A stretch of 32,545 nucleotides of DNA from assembly GCA_007130465.1 (NCBI GenBank), contig SLSL01000085.1, positions 1 through 32,545 on the forward strand, read 5' to 3'. The notes beneath the pieces are model-generated. The model had not been told where the DNA came from and searched no databases. It worked only from the letters and a program-made list of their open reading frames with translations. Shown in pieces: positions 1-8,901 of this stretch. Position 1 is the first letter of the stretch. Every line of letters begins with the position of its first letter. The DNA is from Halanaerobiaceae bacterium. GTDB taxonomy: Bacteria > Bacillota > Halanaerobiia > Halanaerobiales > Halarsenatibacteraceae. The position numbers and the translations under genes are program-made.

Positions 1-494
1 ATTTCAGCCAGCATCAGATGGAAATTCTTATCACCTTCCCCATGGCTTTCACCTTTTTCAAAATCAGCCTGATGCCTTGTGATAATATCTCTTAATTTCT
101 TGAATTCCTGATCAGTAATTTTTTCAGTAGCCAGCCTGACAATTTCCCTCTCTATAGCCTTTCTGGCAACTAGCATATCAAATAATTCCTGTCTTCTCTC
201 TACTTTTGTCAGGTCTAGAAATCTATTAATCTGACTCTTCATCTTTTTATCCAATCTATATTCTTTTAAAGCAAGCTCACCTTTTTTTAACAAAATCCGA
301 CCACGATAAGGCTCCTTCTCAGTAAGGCCTTTCTTATCAAGCCTTCTTAAAATCCTACCGATAGTAGCCTCGCTAAATGAATCATAATCTCTAGAAATCC
401 GCTGACTAATAACCCCTGATCCAACTGGCCCTTCAATAGATTCAATAATACTTAAAATCTCAAACTCTTTATCTGATATTTCTATTTCTAACAC
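1..494 (-). CDS. HTH + FCD-domain transcriptional regulator (partial, cut by window start)
   Basis: This frame is open from a GTG at 494 to the left window edge, giving 164 residues with the C-terminus missing. The start is chosen because AGAAGGAGG lies 7 bases before it. Residues 1-75 resemble the winged helix of the NrpR/RNase R type (HTH_12): it reads GPVGSGVISQRIS, then SEATIGRILRRLDKKGL and a GR wing. From about residue 100 the sequence looks like an FCD ligand-binding domain (FadR/GntR C-terminal type), with LVARKAIEREIVRLA and later an F-H-L-M-L-A stretch matching the usual FCD 'FH..la' metal/ligand motif. Such proteins are DNA-binding, ligand-responsive regulators, and the ligand cannot be told from sequence. 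Its first 26 bases overlap the end of the upstream propeller gene, so the two are probably translated from one message. The HTH_12-FCD pairing is less common than GntR-FCD. Confidence 0.8.
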   Translation of the reverse strand, partial: MLEIEISDKEFEILSIIESIEGPVGSGVISQRISRDYDSFSEATIGRILRRLDKKGLTEKEPYRGRILLKKGELALKEYRLDKKMKSQINRFLDLTKVERRQELFDMLVARKAIEREIVRLATEKITDQEFKKLRDIITRHQADFEKGESHGEGDKNFHLMLAE

Positions 495-1458
495 TCCTGA
501 ACCTCCTTCTGAGCCTTGAAATCCCAAGCCTGACAGGATCTATAGTCCACCTGGCATTATAGCCATCAGCAACTACTAACCAGTCATTATCATCTACAAT
601 CACTTTCTGCTTAATACCTGCTGGCAACCTTTCCAGAAAATCAACATGATGCATTCTCTCTGAGTTCCAGCCAGTTCCAGAAGCCGAAAAGTAAGGCCCA
701 ATCAACCTTTCTTTATAGCTATCAACATTTATTTCCTCAATCTCATGGAGCATCACCCTACTGCCATAGCCTGGCAGAGGATCCTGAGCAGGCCGATAAA
801 ATTTGCCCTCATAATCTAAAAACCGCCCTGCCGGCCTGGCAAACCTACCGATAGCAACAGGGGAAGCCTGATGCTGCTGCCAGCTTCCATTTAACAAATC
901 ATCACTGAAATACAGATGCAGCCTGGTATCATCCCAGGTAGTAAAGAGCCACCAGAGCCCATTATATCTGAGCAGGCTACTATCTCGATATCTTTTCCCA
1001 GATAATAACTCAGCAACAGGCTCCCATTGATAGGGAAAATTTACAGCCTGAAATAATTTAACTGTTCTACCCTGATTCATCTCAGGCAGCATATAATAAT
1101 TATCCTGCCATGCAAAGACCCAGGGATATGATAAATGGTACCGGGTAGCCAAAACCAGCCCCTCATAAGTCCATTTAACTCCATCTTTACTTATAGCAAG
1201 ACCAATATCCCCCTGGCCACTATCAAGATTCATTATTTCAAAAAAGAGATAATATATACCCTCAACTTCAATAATAAAGGGATCAGCAACAAAGCCTGCC
1301 CTGCAATCAGTAATATCTTCTGCAGCAATAATCGGGTTCCCTGGTAATTCAACAAGTTCCCCCAGAGGATCTCCAGTATAAAGCCCTATACTCCACTTTC
1401 TTCCTCGATTAATATTTTTTGGCTTCATCCTCTGTCTATTTTTAATCAATCCTAACAT
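469..1458 (-). CDS. GH43-like beta-propeller protein (GINT1 N-terminal-like)
   Basis: This 329-residue protein has repeated blade-like units typical of the glycoside hydrolase 43/32/68 five-bladed propeller superfamily: ADPFIIEVEGIYYLFFE, then YPWVFAWQDNYYMLPE, then RDSSLLRYNGLWWLFTTW, then ARPAGRFLDYEGKFYRPAQD. The pattern also resembles the propeller module found beside bacterial and plant glycosyl or formyl transferases (GINT1 N-terminal domain). The catalytic acids of true GH43 enzymes cannot be assigned with confidence. The frame is open up to a TTG at 1542, which would add a hydrophobic N-terminus, but that codon lies on the divergent gene's ribosome site and has none of its own. ATG 1458 has TTTGGAG 11 bases upstream and is preferred. 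The gene's end overlaps the FCD regulator start by 26 bases, suggesting co-expression. A role in carbohydrate handling is inferred; the substrate is unknown. Confidence 0.65.
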   Translation of the reverse strand: MLGLIKNRQRMKPKNINRGRKWSIGLYTGDPLGELVELPGNPIIAAEDITDCRAGFVADPFIIEVEGIYYLFFEIMNLDSGQGDIGLAISKDGVKWTYEGLVLATRYHLSYPWVFAWQDNYYMLPEMNQGRTVKLFQAVNFPYQWEPVAELLSGKRYRDSSLLRYNGLWWLFTTWDDTRLHLYFSDDLLNGSWQQHQASPVAIGRFARPAGRFLDYEGKFYRPAQDPLPGYGSRVMLHEIEEINVDSYKERLIGPYFSASGTGWNSERMHHVDFLERLPAGIKQKVIVDDNDWLVVADGYNARWTIDPVRLGISRLRRRFRSVRNRNIR

Positions 1459-1504
1459 AATCCAATCAACTCCAAATAATTTAATTAAAAAAAAGGGAAA
1501 TACT

Positions 1505-1533
1505 ATTAGAACGTGAATATAATATATAAGCAA
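1505..1533 (-). promoter_or_regulatory. possible promoter for the propeller/FCD-regulator pair
   Basis: Read on the minus strand, TTGCTT (1528-1533), a 17-base spacer and TCTAAT (1505-1510) form a plausible sigma-A-type promoter upstream of the start at 1458. The -35 matches consensus at only 3 of 6 positions. It overlaps the ribosome site of the divergent cardiolipin synthase gene. On the plus strand there is a perfect TATAAT at 1518-1523 but no convincing -35. Confidence 0.3.
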
Positions 1534-1545
1534 GGAGGACAAACA

Positions 1546-2964
1546 ATGAATTTACTAACATATTTACCAGTCGCATTAATAATCTTAAATCTTATATTTA
1601 TCATTCTTTTAATTTTCTTTGAGAGAAGAGACCCAACTTCAACCTGGGCCTGGTTGCTCATACTTACCCTTTTACCAGTTCTAGGCTTTATTCTCTATCT
1701 CTTTTTAGGCCTAACTCCTAGAAAGAAGCAGGTCTTCCAGAAAAAGCAGGAACAGGATGATGTGAAAAATATAGTTTATGTCGATAAATCAAAATCTTTA
1801 ACTATACCAGAATCAGATTTTGATCACCTGGAAGTAAGTATCATCCGTTTAGGTCTAAGAAATAGAAACCCTGCTCTAGTCGGTTATAATCAGATTAAAA
1901 TTTATACTAACGGAACAGATAAATTTGCCGACCTCTTCAAAGATATTGAAAGAGCTAAAAACTTTGTTCATGTTAATTACTATATAATCAATGATGACGA
2001 GTTAGGCAATGAACTTATGGATCTCCTGACTAAAAAAGCCCAGGAAGGTATTGAAGTCAGGCTTTTATATGATAGAATGGGCTGCCGCAACCTCTCTAAA
2101 TATTCAATCAACAAATTAGTCGATGCCGGTGGTGAAGCTGTTCCTTTCGCCCCTTTTATTCTTGATATGAACTATAGAAACCACCGTAAAAACGTAATCA
2201 TAGATGGCCAGATAGGCTATCTCGGTGGAATCAATGTCGGCGACGAATATGTCGGCCGCTCTAAAAGGTTCGGAGACTGGCGTGATACCCATCTCCGGCT
2301 CAAAGGAGAAAGCGTTAATAGCATGCAGCACCGTTTCCTTCTGGACTGGGCTTTCGCCTCTGGGGAAGATTTCCTTGGTGATAAAAAATATTTTCCTGCA
2401 AAAGAAACCAAAGGCAAATCACCTGTCCAAATCGTCAGCAGTGGACCTGACTCCAGAGAAGAAGAAATTAAATCACTCTTCTTAAAGATGATCTATGGTG
2501 CTGAAAACAGTATCTATATCCAGACACCATATTTCATACCAGACCCTGCCATGTTAGAAGCTCTCCAGGTTGCAGCCCGCTCAGGAGTCGACGTCAGGGT
2601 AATGATTCCTGATAGAGGCGACCATCCATTTGTCTATGCAGCCAACAATTCATTTGTCGGCCAGATGCTGGAGGCCGGGGCTAGTTGTTACCGTTATACA
2701 AAAGGATTCCTCCACAGCAAGACTATCTGCATCGATGGTAGAATCCTCTCAATAGGAACAACCAATATGGATGTCAGAAGCTTTAAGCTCAACTTTGAAA
2801 TCAATGCCTTCATCTATGATGAAGATATAGCCCAGCTCCATGATGAAATCTTCAGAGAAGATTTAAAGGAATCAAGGGAAATCACAGTCCAGGAATACGA
2901 AGAAAGAGGCTGGACTATGAAAGTCAGGGAATCTATCTCCCGGCTGCTTTCGCCAATCCTTTAA
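1546..2964 (+). CDS. cls: cardiolipin synthase (phospholipase D family)
   Basis: This 472-residue membrane enzyme would join two phosphatidylglycerol molecules into cardiolipin. Two N-terminal membrane segments (about residues 5-25 and 34-55) match the PLDc_N region of bacterial cardiolipin synthases. Two HKD catalytic motifs follow: HRKNVIIDGQIGYLGG from residue 213 and HSKTICIDGRILSIGTTN from residue 390, each with the His, Lys and Asp in place. Length is normal for the family (about 480). The ATG at 1546 is chosen over the upstream frame opening at 1513 because AAGGAGG sits just ahead of it with good spacing. The gene stands alone, divergent from the propeller gene and convergent with addA. 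Cardiolipin often matters for membrane stability in salt, which would fit a halophile, but that link is inference. Confidence 0.95.
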   Translation: MNLLTYLPVALIILNLIFIILLIFFERRDPTSTWAWLLILTLLPVLGFILYLFLGLTPRKKQVFQKKQEQDDVKNIVYVDKSKSLTIPESDFDHLEVSIIRLGLRNRNPALVGYNQIKIYTNGTDKFADLFKDIERAKNFVHVNYYIINDDELGNELMDLLTKKAQEGIEVRLLYDRMGCRNLSKYSINKLVDAGGEAVPFAPFILDMNYRNHRKNVIIDGQIGYLGGINVGDEYVGRSKRFGDWRDTHLRLKGESVNSMQHRFLLDWAFASGEDFLGDKKYFPAKETKGKSPVQIVSSGPDSREEEIKSLFLKMIYGAENSIYIQTPYFIPDPAMLEALQVAARSGVDVRVMIPDRGDHPFVYAANNSFVGQMLEAGASCYRYTKGFLHSKTICIDGRILSIGTTNMDVRSFKLNFEINAFIYDEDIAQLHDEIFREDLKESREITVQEYEERGWTMKVRESISRLLSPIL

Positions 2965-2978
2965 TAACATCTAGAGCA

Positions 2979-3038
2979 CTTTAACTATACCTCCAAATAT
3001 ACTCAATGCTTTAACTATGTCTAAAAAGCTTTAACTAT
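2979..3038. repeat. three direct copies of CTTTAACTAT between convergent genes
   Basis: The 10-mer CTTTAACTAT occurs at 2979-2988, 3009-3018 and 3029-3038. The start-to-start spacing is 30 and then 20 bases. Flanks are partly alike (GCA/GCT before, and a purine-pyrimidine step plus CT after the first two). The third copy covers the stop codon of addA. There is no hairpin here that would act as a terminator for either gene. Confidence 0.6.
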
Positions 3039-6000
3039 ATATTAACATACTCAGTCTCAAAAATGTACTCCTGGCCAAGCTCATCGGCCAGGATTTCCTT
3101 ATATTCATCAAGCTGGTCATCAGATTCTATTGAGCCACTCTTAAAATCAATAATCCAAACCAGCTTCCTCTCTCTATCAACCATTAACCTATCAACCCTC
3201 TTCATACTGCCATCATCCAGCCAGAGACTATATTCAGTCAGTATCTCATATTCTTCTGAGAAATATTCAGGATTATTAGCAACAAACCTCTCAGCCCTGG
3301 CAATTAAACTTTCAGTATCATCCCTGCCTAAAATATTCCCATATCTGGCCATAACCAGCCTGACTGCTAACTCCATCTCCTCACTGCTACCATAAACGAC
3401 CTGCTCTAAATAAAAATGCAGGCCAAGTCCTATCACCTGGGCCCTCTCTTTATCCAGATTAAAAGCAAAATCCTTGGCCTCTTCAGCTCTAATCCTATCA
3501 GTCAGTTCAGGCCAATCCCCGGCAAAAAATGGTGCCAGGCACTCAAAATCTACCAGATCTCGAGACTCTTCCTCAAAACTATCAATCTCTAACTCCCCAT
3601 AGCTCCAGGGCTCAATCAAGTCAACAAGAGACTCCTGGCCAGTAGCCCTCAAAATAGCAGGCTCATAAAAGTTATAGCTATCATTACTCTCCCAAAATTT
3701 AGTCTCTCCAGGCATTATCTTCCTTGGTGTATCAATATATATAAATAGATTAGAAACAGGTCTGGTCATAGCAACATAGAGATTATTAATCTCCTCTGCC
3801 AGTTCATCGGCATCAGCTTTATCCTGAAAATCATATTCCAGCCACTGCAGCAAATTTTTATAATCAGAAGTAAGCAGCAGATAATCTTCCACTTTTTCAT
3901 AAAGCCGATCAAATTCCAGAAATAGTTCGATAGTATTCCCCTGGTTACCACCTCCGTTACCTCCAGGCGACCAGTAGAAAAATTCTGTATCAAAAGATAA
4001 GCCTTTAGCCCTATGTACTGTCAATAACTCAACAGCATTTTCGCTCTTAACAGCCACCTGTTCTAACTCTGAGGCCCCCTCTTTCTCATCAAAAAAATCA
4101 ATTAATTCCCCCAGGCTGGCAACTGATTTCATCAGATTAAAGAATTTATATAGATTCTTTAAAGCAGAACGGTTATCACTATAATAATTAACAATCCCTG
4201 ATTCTTTTAATAAACTATCTACTAATTGTGGATATGGAAGCTCCTTTATCTCTTTTAACCAGCTGAAAAACTCCTCCAGCTCTGGCTCCTCTGCCAGAAT
4301 TCCCCTAACTTCAAGGGAAAGCTGACCTCTATCCTTTATGTAAGTCTGAAAATCGCCCTTATATTTAATTAATTTCTGACAGAGATTATGACCTACAGCT
4401 AAAGGTTCACTCCTCAAAAAGGCCAGCAATTGATAAAAATCATCTCTAATCAGATACAATATCAACTGATAGAGAGGCCTGACTGCCTTATGTTCTAGCA
4501 AAGAACCGCCTTTTTCTAAAATAAAAGGAACCCCAAGCTCCTCAAGTTCTTTCCCAATATCCTCTAATTCATTATTCTTCCTGGCCAGCACAGCTATCCC
4601 ACTATAATCTTCAAACTCTTCAGCAATTCTCCTGGCTATAGCCGCCGGTAAATTCTCTGTCACCCTTTCATTATAGCTAACTAACTGATTCTGCCTCTCC
4701 TCTGAATATCCGGCAAACTTTTTAGTATCAGTATTAATTAGAGCAGAACTCCCGCCAACTAAAACTTCCAGGTAGCCTCCCTGCTTACCAGGCAAAAAGT
4801 CAACATCCTGGTATTCCCAGTCATCCCGGAGACCATTAAAAAATCTATTGACAAATTCAACAATATTTTCCTTGCTTCGATAGCAGACTCCCAGGGTCTC
4901 TTCAGCACCAGCAGTAATCTCAGGCAGCCTGATAAAAAGCTCTTTTTCCCCATCCCGCCAACCGTAGATCGACTGCTTGGCATCGCCAACAGCTATTAAA
5001 GACCGGTCACCAGTCAGCAGCTTGCTTAATATCTGCCACTGGAGCACGCTGGTATCCTGAAACTCATCTATAAATAAAGTAGTAATCTCACCGCCAACTA
5101 ATTCCCCAAGGTAATCAATTAACTCTCCAGGAGGAAGCTCAATTCCTTCTTCTATCAGATAATTATAGGTGAAATTCGAAATATCCTGATGGGTAAATCG
5201 CTTCTGCTTTAACTTCAGCCGATCATATTCAGCAAAAATATCATGAACCAGGCCAAAAATCCAATCCTGCTGGGGCAAAACCTCAGCTTCCATAATTCTT
5301 CTGGCCAGCCGTTCCTGAAAAACCTGATAAACTTCTCTTAAGTCAGCCTTATAGGGCTTCAACTCTTTCCTGCGAAACTTATTACCATTCCAGCAGGTAT
5401 CATCCTTTAAGAACTGACTGTAATGCTTATAGATAGCCTCTTCCAGTATATTTTTATCCTGATTATTAGCCTTCAAGTCAAGATAATGGGTCAAAATGTC
5501 TCTATAATCCTTGGTAAACCAGCCGCCATCAACCTCTTCTCCACTTAGACTGGCAGCCTCATTCATGATCCCAATAAGATCATCAAGCGGTTTTATAAAA
5601 TCAAGATTAAACTCATTATTCTCACAAGAAACATTGCTGGAACTCTGCTTGGAGTTAAGATCATGCTCTATCAACAAATATTTCCATCGATTATGAATTA
5701 TCTCCTTTAAAAAATCAACTGGAACTTTAAAATCCCTGCTAATCTGATTACCGATCAACTTCTCCACCATCTCCACCTTATCTGGTGATGAAATCAACCT
5801 CCTAAAGAGCTCATCGATTATCCTCTGATTCTCTTGATCAGAGATAATATCATAATTAAATATTCCCAGGTACGGAGCAACAATCTCCTCAAATAAGAGA
5901 TTTAGAAAGCTATCTATAGTGTAAATATTAATCAGATCCTTCTCCAGCAGCATCTCCTGATAAGTCTCTTCCAAATAATCCAGCTTCAACTCCACATCTG

Positions 6001-6238
6001 GATAAATCTCCTGCAGACTCTCCCAGACTCCAGAATCCTCTTTATTTTGAATAATATCAGCAATCTGCTCAAAGACCCTCTCCCTGACCTCGGCAGTAGC
6101 CTTCCTGGTAAAGGTTAAAATCACTATCTCACTAAATTCTTTCCCCTGCATAATCGCCCCAATATACTCAATAGAAAGCCGATAGGTCTTGCCAGTCCCG
6201 GCACTTGCCTTCAATATCTTACTATCTACAGTTCTCAT
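3035..6238 (-). CDS. addA: AddA-type UvrD helicase / PD-(D/E)XK nuclease
   Basis: This 1067-residue protein is the helicase-nuclease subunit of an AddAB double-strand-break repair complex. The Walker A motif ASAGTGKT is at residues 11-18, followed by LTFTRKAT of superfamily 1 motif Ia. DEFQDT (motif II) is at 391-396, then VGDAKQSIYGWRDG (motif III), and LLTVHRAKGLSFD and YVAMTRP near the C-terminal helicase half. A RecB-like nuclease signature ends the protein: VDRLMVDRERK then IIDFKSG with Asp1031 and Lys1033. It is shorter than Bacillus AddA (about 1230). The start at 6238 makes an ATGA overlap with the addB stop and has AGGTGG ahead of it; an upstream ATG at 6274 has no ribosome site. The overlap implies translational coupling with addB. 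Confidence 0.9.
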   Translation of the reverse strand: MRTVDSKILKASAGTGKTYRLSIEYIGAIMQGKEFSEIVILTFTRKATAEVRERVFEQIADIIQNKEDSGVWESLQEIYPDVELKLDYLEETYQEMLLEKDLINIYTIDSFLNLLFEEIVAPYLGIFNYDIISDQENQRIIDELFRRLISSPDKVEMVEKLIGNQISRDFKVPVDFLKEIIHNRWKYLLIEHDLNSKQSSSNVSCENNEFNLDFIKPLDDLIGIMNEAASLSGEEVDGGWFTKDYRDILTHYLDLKANNQDKNILEEAIYKHYSQFLKDDTCWNGNKFRRKELKPYKADLREVYQVFQERLARRIMEAEVLPQQDWIFGLVHDIFAEYDRLKLKQKRFTHQDISNFTYNYLIEEGIELPPGELIDYLGELVGGEITTLFIDEFQDTSVLQWQILSKLLTGDRSLIAVGDAKQSIYGWRDGEKELFIRLPEITAGAEETLGVCYRSKENIVEFVNRFFNGLRDDWEYQDVDFLPGKQGGYLEVLVGGSSALINTDTKKFAGYSEERQNQLVSYNERVTENLPAAIARRIAEEFEDYSGIAVLARKNNELEDIGKELEELGVPFILEKGGSLLEHKAVRPLYQLILYLIRDDFYQLLAFLRSEPLAVGHNLCQKLIKYKGDFQTYIKDRGQLSLEVRGILAEEPELEEFFSWLKEIKELPYPQLVDSLLKESGIVNYYSDNRSALKNLYKFFNLMKSVASLGELIDFFDEKEGASELEQVAVKSENAVELLTVHRAKGLSFDTEFFYWSPGGNGGGNQGNTIELFLEFDRLYEKVEDYLLLTSDYKNLLQWLEYDFQDKADADELAEEINNLYVAMTRPVSNLFIYIDTPRKIMPGETKFWESNDSYNFYEPAILRATGQESLVDLIEPWSYGELEIDSFEEESRDLVDFECLAPFFAGDWPELTDRIRAEEAKDFAFNLDKERAQVIGLGLHFYLEQVVYGSSEEMELAVRLVMARYGNILGRDDTESLIARAERFVANNPEYFSEEYEILTEYSLWLDDGSMKRVDRLMVDRERKLVWIIDFKSGSIESDDQLDEYKEILADELGQEYIFETEYVNI

Positions 6239-8844
6239 GATTTCACCACCTGACAGATTGTCAAATATGGACATCGTTCACAGCGTGATTTATATATCCT
6301 GGTATAGTATTCAGCGCCAGTTAGCTCCTCCAATTCCAAGCATATCTTTTCAGCCAGCTCATTTCCAGTATCAGAGTTTGCAGACTGAAATAATTCATCC
6401 ATTATATTATAAATATATTTTTTCTTGATAGAAGCCCTGTTATCTAAAAGCAGGGAGTAAAAATCTAACTGTTCAACTGAGCCGGAGCCAGTTTTAAAAT
6501 CTACTAAAACCTTCTCCTGACCAGTCTCAACCAGAAGATCAATCCGGCCACTTAAATAAAACTCCATCCCAGCCTCCTGATAAAAACTTTCTCCCTTCTT
6601 TTTAGGACTATATTCCAGCTTCCAGGCCCAGTCAGATAAATCCTCTTCTAAAGAGCCTGCCAGCCTTCTGAATAGACCTTCAATAAAGCTAAATATTGAA
6701 TCAACCAGCCTCGGCTTAATAATCTCCTTATAATAGCCCTTAAACCGCTGGTCATAAAATAAATAGTATTTTCCGATTATCCTATCAACAACTTCCTCTA
6801 TTCTATCTCTATATTGCTCTATATCCGCCGTATTTGCCTTTATAAGCGGTTTTAATTCAGTAATGGCCTCATCCATCAGGTTATGAACCATCGTCCCAAA
6901 AACCATCGGATTCATCGCTTTATCTGCTAGCTCCAGCCCTGAATCAAAACCAATAATATGTTCAAGGTAATACCTGTGATAGCAGTCCTTAATTCTATTA
7001 TACTTATAATAGGTCAAACTGGTCCTCCCACCAGTCTCTTCAATAAGATTCTGCTTTAAATCTGTTCTATATTCATCTCTTTCTACATGGCCAAAATTAT
7101 AGCCAGCTTTGCTCTCAAAAATATTATTAAAAAATCTTAAATAATCACTTCGCTTTATAGGGCTATCCTCATATTCCAGCCCATACTTAAATTTAAGCTC
7201 CTCCATTAAAGAACCTGGAGATAAATTTTCATCCTGGTTATCCAGGCCAAAAACCACAGCCTCTTCAGCAGTCAGAATATGTCTAAAGAAATAATACCTC
7301 TGCCATTTCTGTTCTTCCCTGGCCGTTGGCAACCCTAACTCTACTCTCTGTTCCGGGTTTAACAAAAATGAGCCCCTGCCACCCACTGGCAGCTCGCCCT
7401 GACTGGCATTTAAAATTATAAGATTTTCTCTCCTGCCTGCAGGAGCCAGTTGAAAATCCTGTAATAAAAGCGGCTCTTCATCAAAACTAATATTAGTCGA
7501 TATCTTCTTATAACTGAGATAATTTATTACCAGCTCCATTAATCCCTGGGCTGACCGACTAAAAAACCTACTCCATTTTTCTACTAAACCTAGCTTCTCA
7601 ATAGCAGTTAACTCTATTAAACCATCATAAAACTGATCTATTTCATCTTTATATAACGGGTCAGCCAGTTTATCAAGCTCTAGCCTATCAAGATAAGCAA
7701 GCAGCTCAGTTAAATCCTTCATCCCGAAGAAATCATCAATCATCAGAAAAAGCGGTTTAAAAGCCGGTAAATCTTCTTCAATTATCCTTCCATTTAAATA
7801 ATAATACCCCTGACCTATTAGCTCATTTAATCCTGCCCTAACCTCTTTAATCTCAAAACCAAAATACCCTGCCACTACAGGTTGATTAATAGCCTTCAGC
7901 AACTCTTTAACTGGCAGCAGCCCTAACCCCTTGACTGCTGGTTCATAATTTAATAATAAATTATGGCAGCATTTCAAAAATCGATATAGCGACGACTCCT
8001 CCAGACCGATAGATGCCTGCACATCAACCTTCTTCTCAGATAAAAGCTCCCTGTAATTCCTTTTATCAAGATTAGGCGATATAATCTCTGCTTTATTTCC
8101 TACAGCTATATTTAAAGCCGATGCTAACTGGCCAATATCTTCCTCGGCAGTATATAGTTTTATATTAACCTCTAGCTCATCTGGCAGATTAAACTTTTCA
8201 AGCCTTAAGTTCTCTTCAGAATAATTAGATTCCTCCAGCTGCAAAAATATCTCTACTTCAAATTCTTCATCCAGCCTATTAATAATCTCTCTTTCTAAGG
8301 GGCTTGTTTCAATAGGATTTATTACTACTATTCTCTGAAAATTTTTAATCCCTGCAGAATTAAAATTCTCCAACTTATAAACCAGGGACTTATCAGAATA
8401 ATTATTCTCACTGAGCCAGTTAAGATACCTGGCCCTTAATTTTTCAATTAAATCTAACCTCTTCTGCTGCCAGCCTTCAAGGGCAGGCCTGCTATCTACT
8501 AAATATTCAGCTCTTTCAAGATAATACTTGTGAAATAAACTTGAAAACTCCAGGACATCACTATATTCATTAATATTTAAAAATCTCTTCTCATCACCTG
8601 TTAGCAGTAAAAATAATCCAATCGACAGTTTTTCCTCTTTCAAAACTAATTCATCTACAGGAAAGATCATCTCCTTAAAGCTATTCCAGTCCAGAAATTT
8701 ACTTTCCTTTGTCAATGGTTCCCGGTTATATGTAGCCCTTGCCGCCTTAATATCACCACTATTAGGGAAGATATAAATCGCCGGCTCCTCTGTAATTGCT
8801 GCTTCAAATAAATCCTGGCTAAAATCAATATACCTAAACTCCAT
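6235..8844 (-). CDS. addB: AddB-type nuclease subunit with iron-sulfur cysteines
   Basis: This 869-residue protein precedes and overlaps addA, the usual addB-addA order. Its C-terminal nuclease carries GRIDLLVETG and VLVDFKTG, with Asp782 and Lys784 as likely active-site residues. Four cysteines fit the AddB iron-sulfur staple: Cys621 in KDCYHRYYLEH before the nuclease core, then Cys855, Cys858 and Cys864, spaced Cx2Cx5C as in Bacillus AddB. No convincing Walker A is visible near the N-terminus, where the sequence reads IFPNSGDIKAARATYNREP, so this subunit probably lacks ATPase activity. It is much shorter than Bacillus AddB (about 1166), so the helicase-like portion is reduced. The ATG at 8844 has AGGGGG about 9 bases upstream, held in a hairpin loop (see the separate entry). 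Confidence 0.88.
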   Translation of the reverse strand: MEFRYIDFSQDLFEAAITEEPAIYIFPNSGDIKAARATYNREPLTKESKFLDWNSFKEMIFPVDELVLKEEKLSIGLFLLLTGDEKRFLNINEYSDVLEFSSLFHKYYLERAEYLVDSRPALEGWQQKRLDLIEKLRARYLNWLSENNYSDKSLVYKLENFNSAGIKNFQRIVVINPIETSPLEREIINRLDEEFEVEIFLQLEESNYSEENLRLEKFNLPDELEVNIKLYTAEEDIGQLASALNIAVGNKAEIISPNLDKRNYRELLSEKKVDVQASIGLEESSLYRFLKCCHNLLLNYEPAVKGLGLLPVKELLKAINQPVVAGYFGFEIKEVRAGLNELIGQGYYYLNGRIIEEDLPAFKPLFLMIDDFFGMKDLTELLAYLDRLELDKLADPLYKDEIDQFYDGLIELTAIEKLGLVEKWSRFFSRSAQGLMELVINYLSYKKISTNISFDEEPLLLQDFQLAPAGRRENLIILNASQGELPVGGRGSFLLNPEQRVELGLPTAREEQKWQRYYFFRHILTAEEAVVFGLDNQDENLSPGSLMEELKFKYGLEYEDSPIKRSDYLRFFNNIFESKAGYNFGHVERDEYRTDLKQNLIEETGGRTSLTYYKYNRIKDCYHRYYLEHIIGFDSGLELADKAMNPMVFGTMVHNLMDEAITELKPLIKANTADIEQYRDRIEEVVDRIIGKYYLFYDQRFKGYYKEIIKPRLVDSIFSFIEGLFRRLAGSLEEDLSDWAWKLEYSPKKKGESFYQEAGMEFYLSGRIDLLVETGQEKVLVDFKTGSGSVEQLDFYSLLLDNRASIKKKYIYNIMDELFQSANSDTGNELAEKICLELEELTGAEYYTRIYKSRCERCPYLTICQVVKS

Positions 8845-8846
8845 AA

Positions 8847-8864
8847 TTGATAGCCCCCTATCAA
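8847..8864 (-). promoter_or_regulatory. hairpin presenting the addB ribosome site in its loop
   Basis: On the minus strand TTGATAG-GGGG-CTATCAA forms a perfect 7-bp stem with a GGGG loop, ending 3 bases before the addB ATG. The Shine-Dalgarno sequence AGGGGG is the loop plus its flanking bases. It could either expose or restrict ribosome access; the sequence alone does not say which. Confidence 0.5.
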
Positions 8865-8872
8865 AAGCTATA

Positions 8873-8893
8873 AGCCACCCTCCCAGGGTGGCT
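8873..8893 (-). terminator. hairpin between the NusG-II-like gene and addB
   Basis: AGCCACCCT-ccc-AGGGTGGCT is a perfect 9-bp stem with a 3-base loop, starting 8 bases after the stop of the gene at 8902. On the minus strand it is followed by TATAGCTTTT, a weak U-tract. It is probably an intrinsic terminator or attenuator, since addB starts only about 30 bases downstream. Confidence 0.6.
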
Positions 8894-8901
8894 CTAATAA
8901 C

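Noticed and set aside
1518-1523. Perfect TATAAT on the plus strand as the cls promoter
   Set aside because: There is no -35 at a suitable distance, and transcription would begin almost at the ribosome site.
1458-1542. N-terminal extension of the propeller protein with a membrane-like segment (TTG start at 1542)
   Set aside because: The TTG overlaps the ribosome site of the divergent cls gene and has no Shine-Dalgarno of its own; ATG 1458 has one.
2116-2485. Open frames overlapping the cardiolipin synthase gene, on both strands
   Set aside because: They lie inside a gene with clear HKD motifs, and their translations look like no protein family.
3063-5696. Several open frames of 60-110 residues within addA
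   Set aside because: Shadows of a long gene with recognisable helicase and nuclease motifs; low-complexity Ser/Leu-rich translations.
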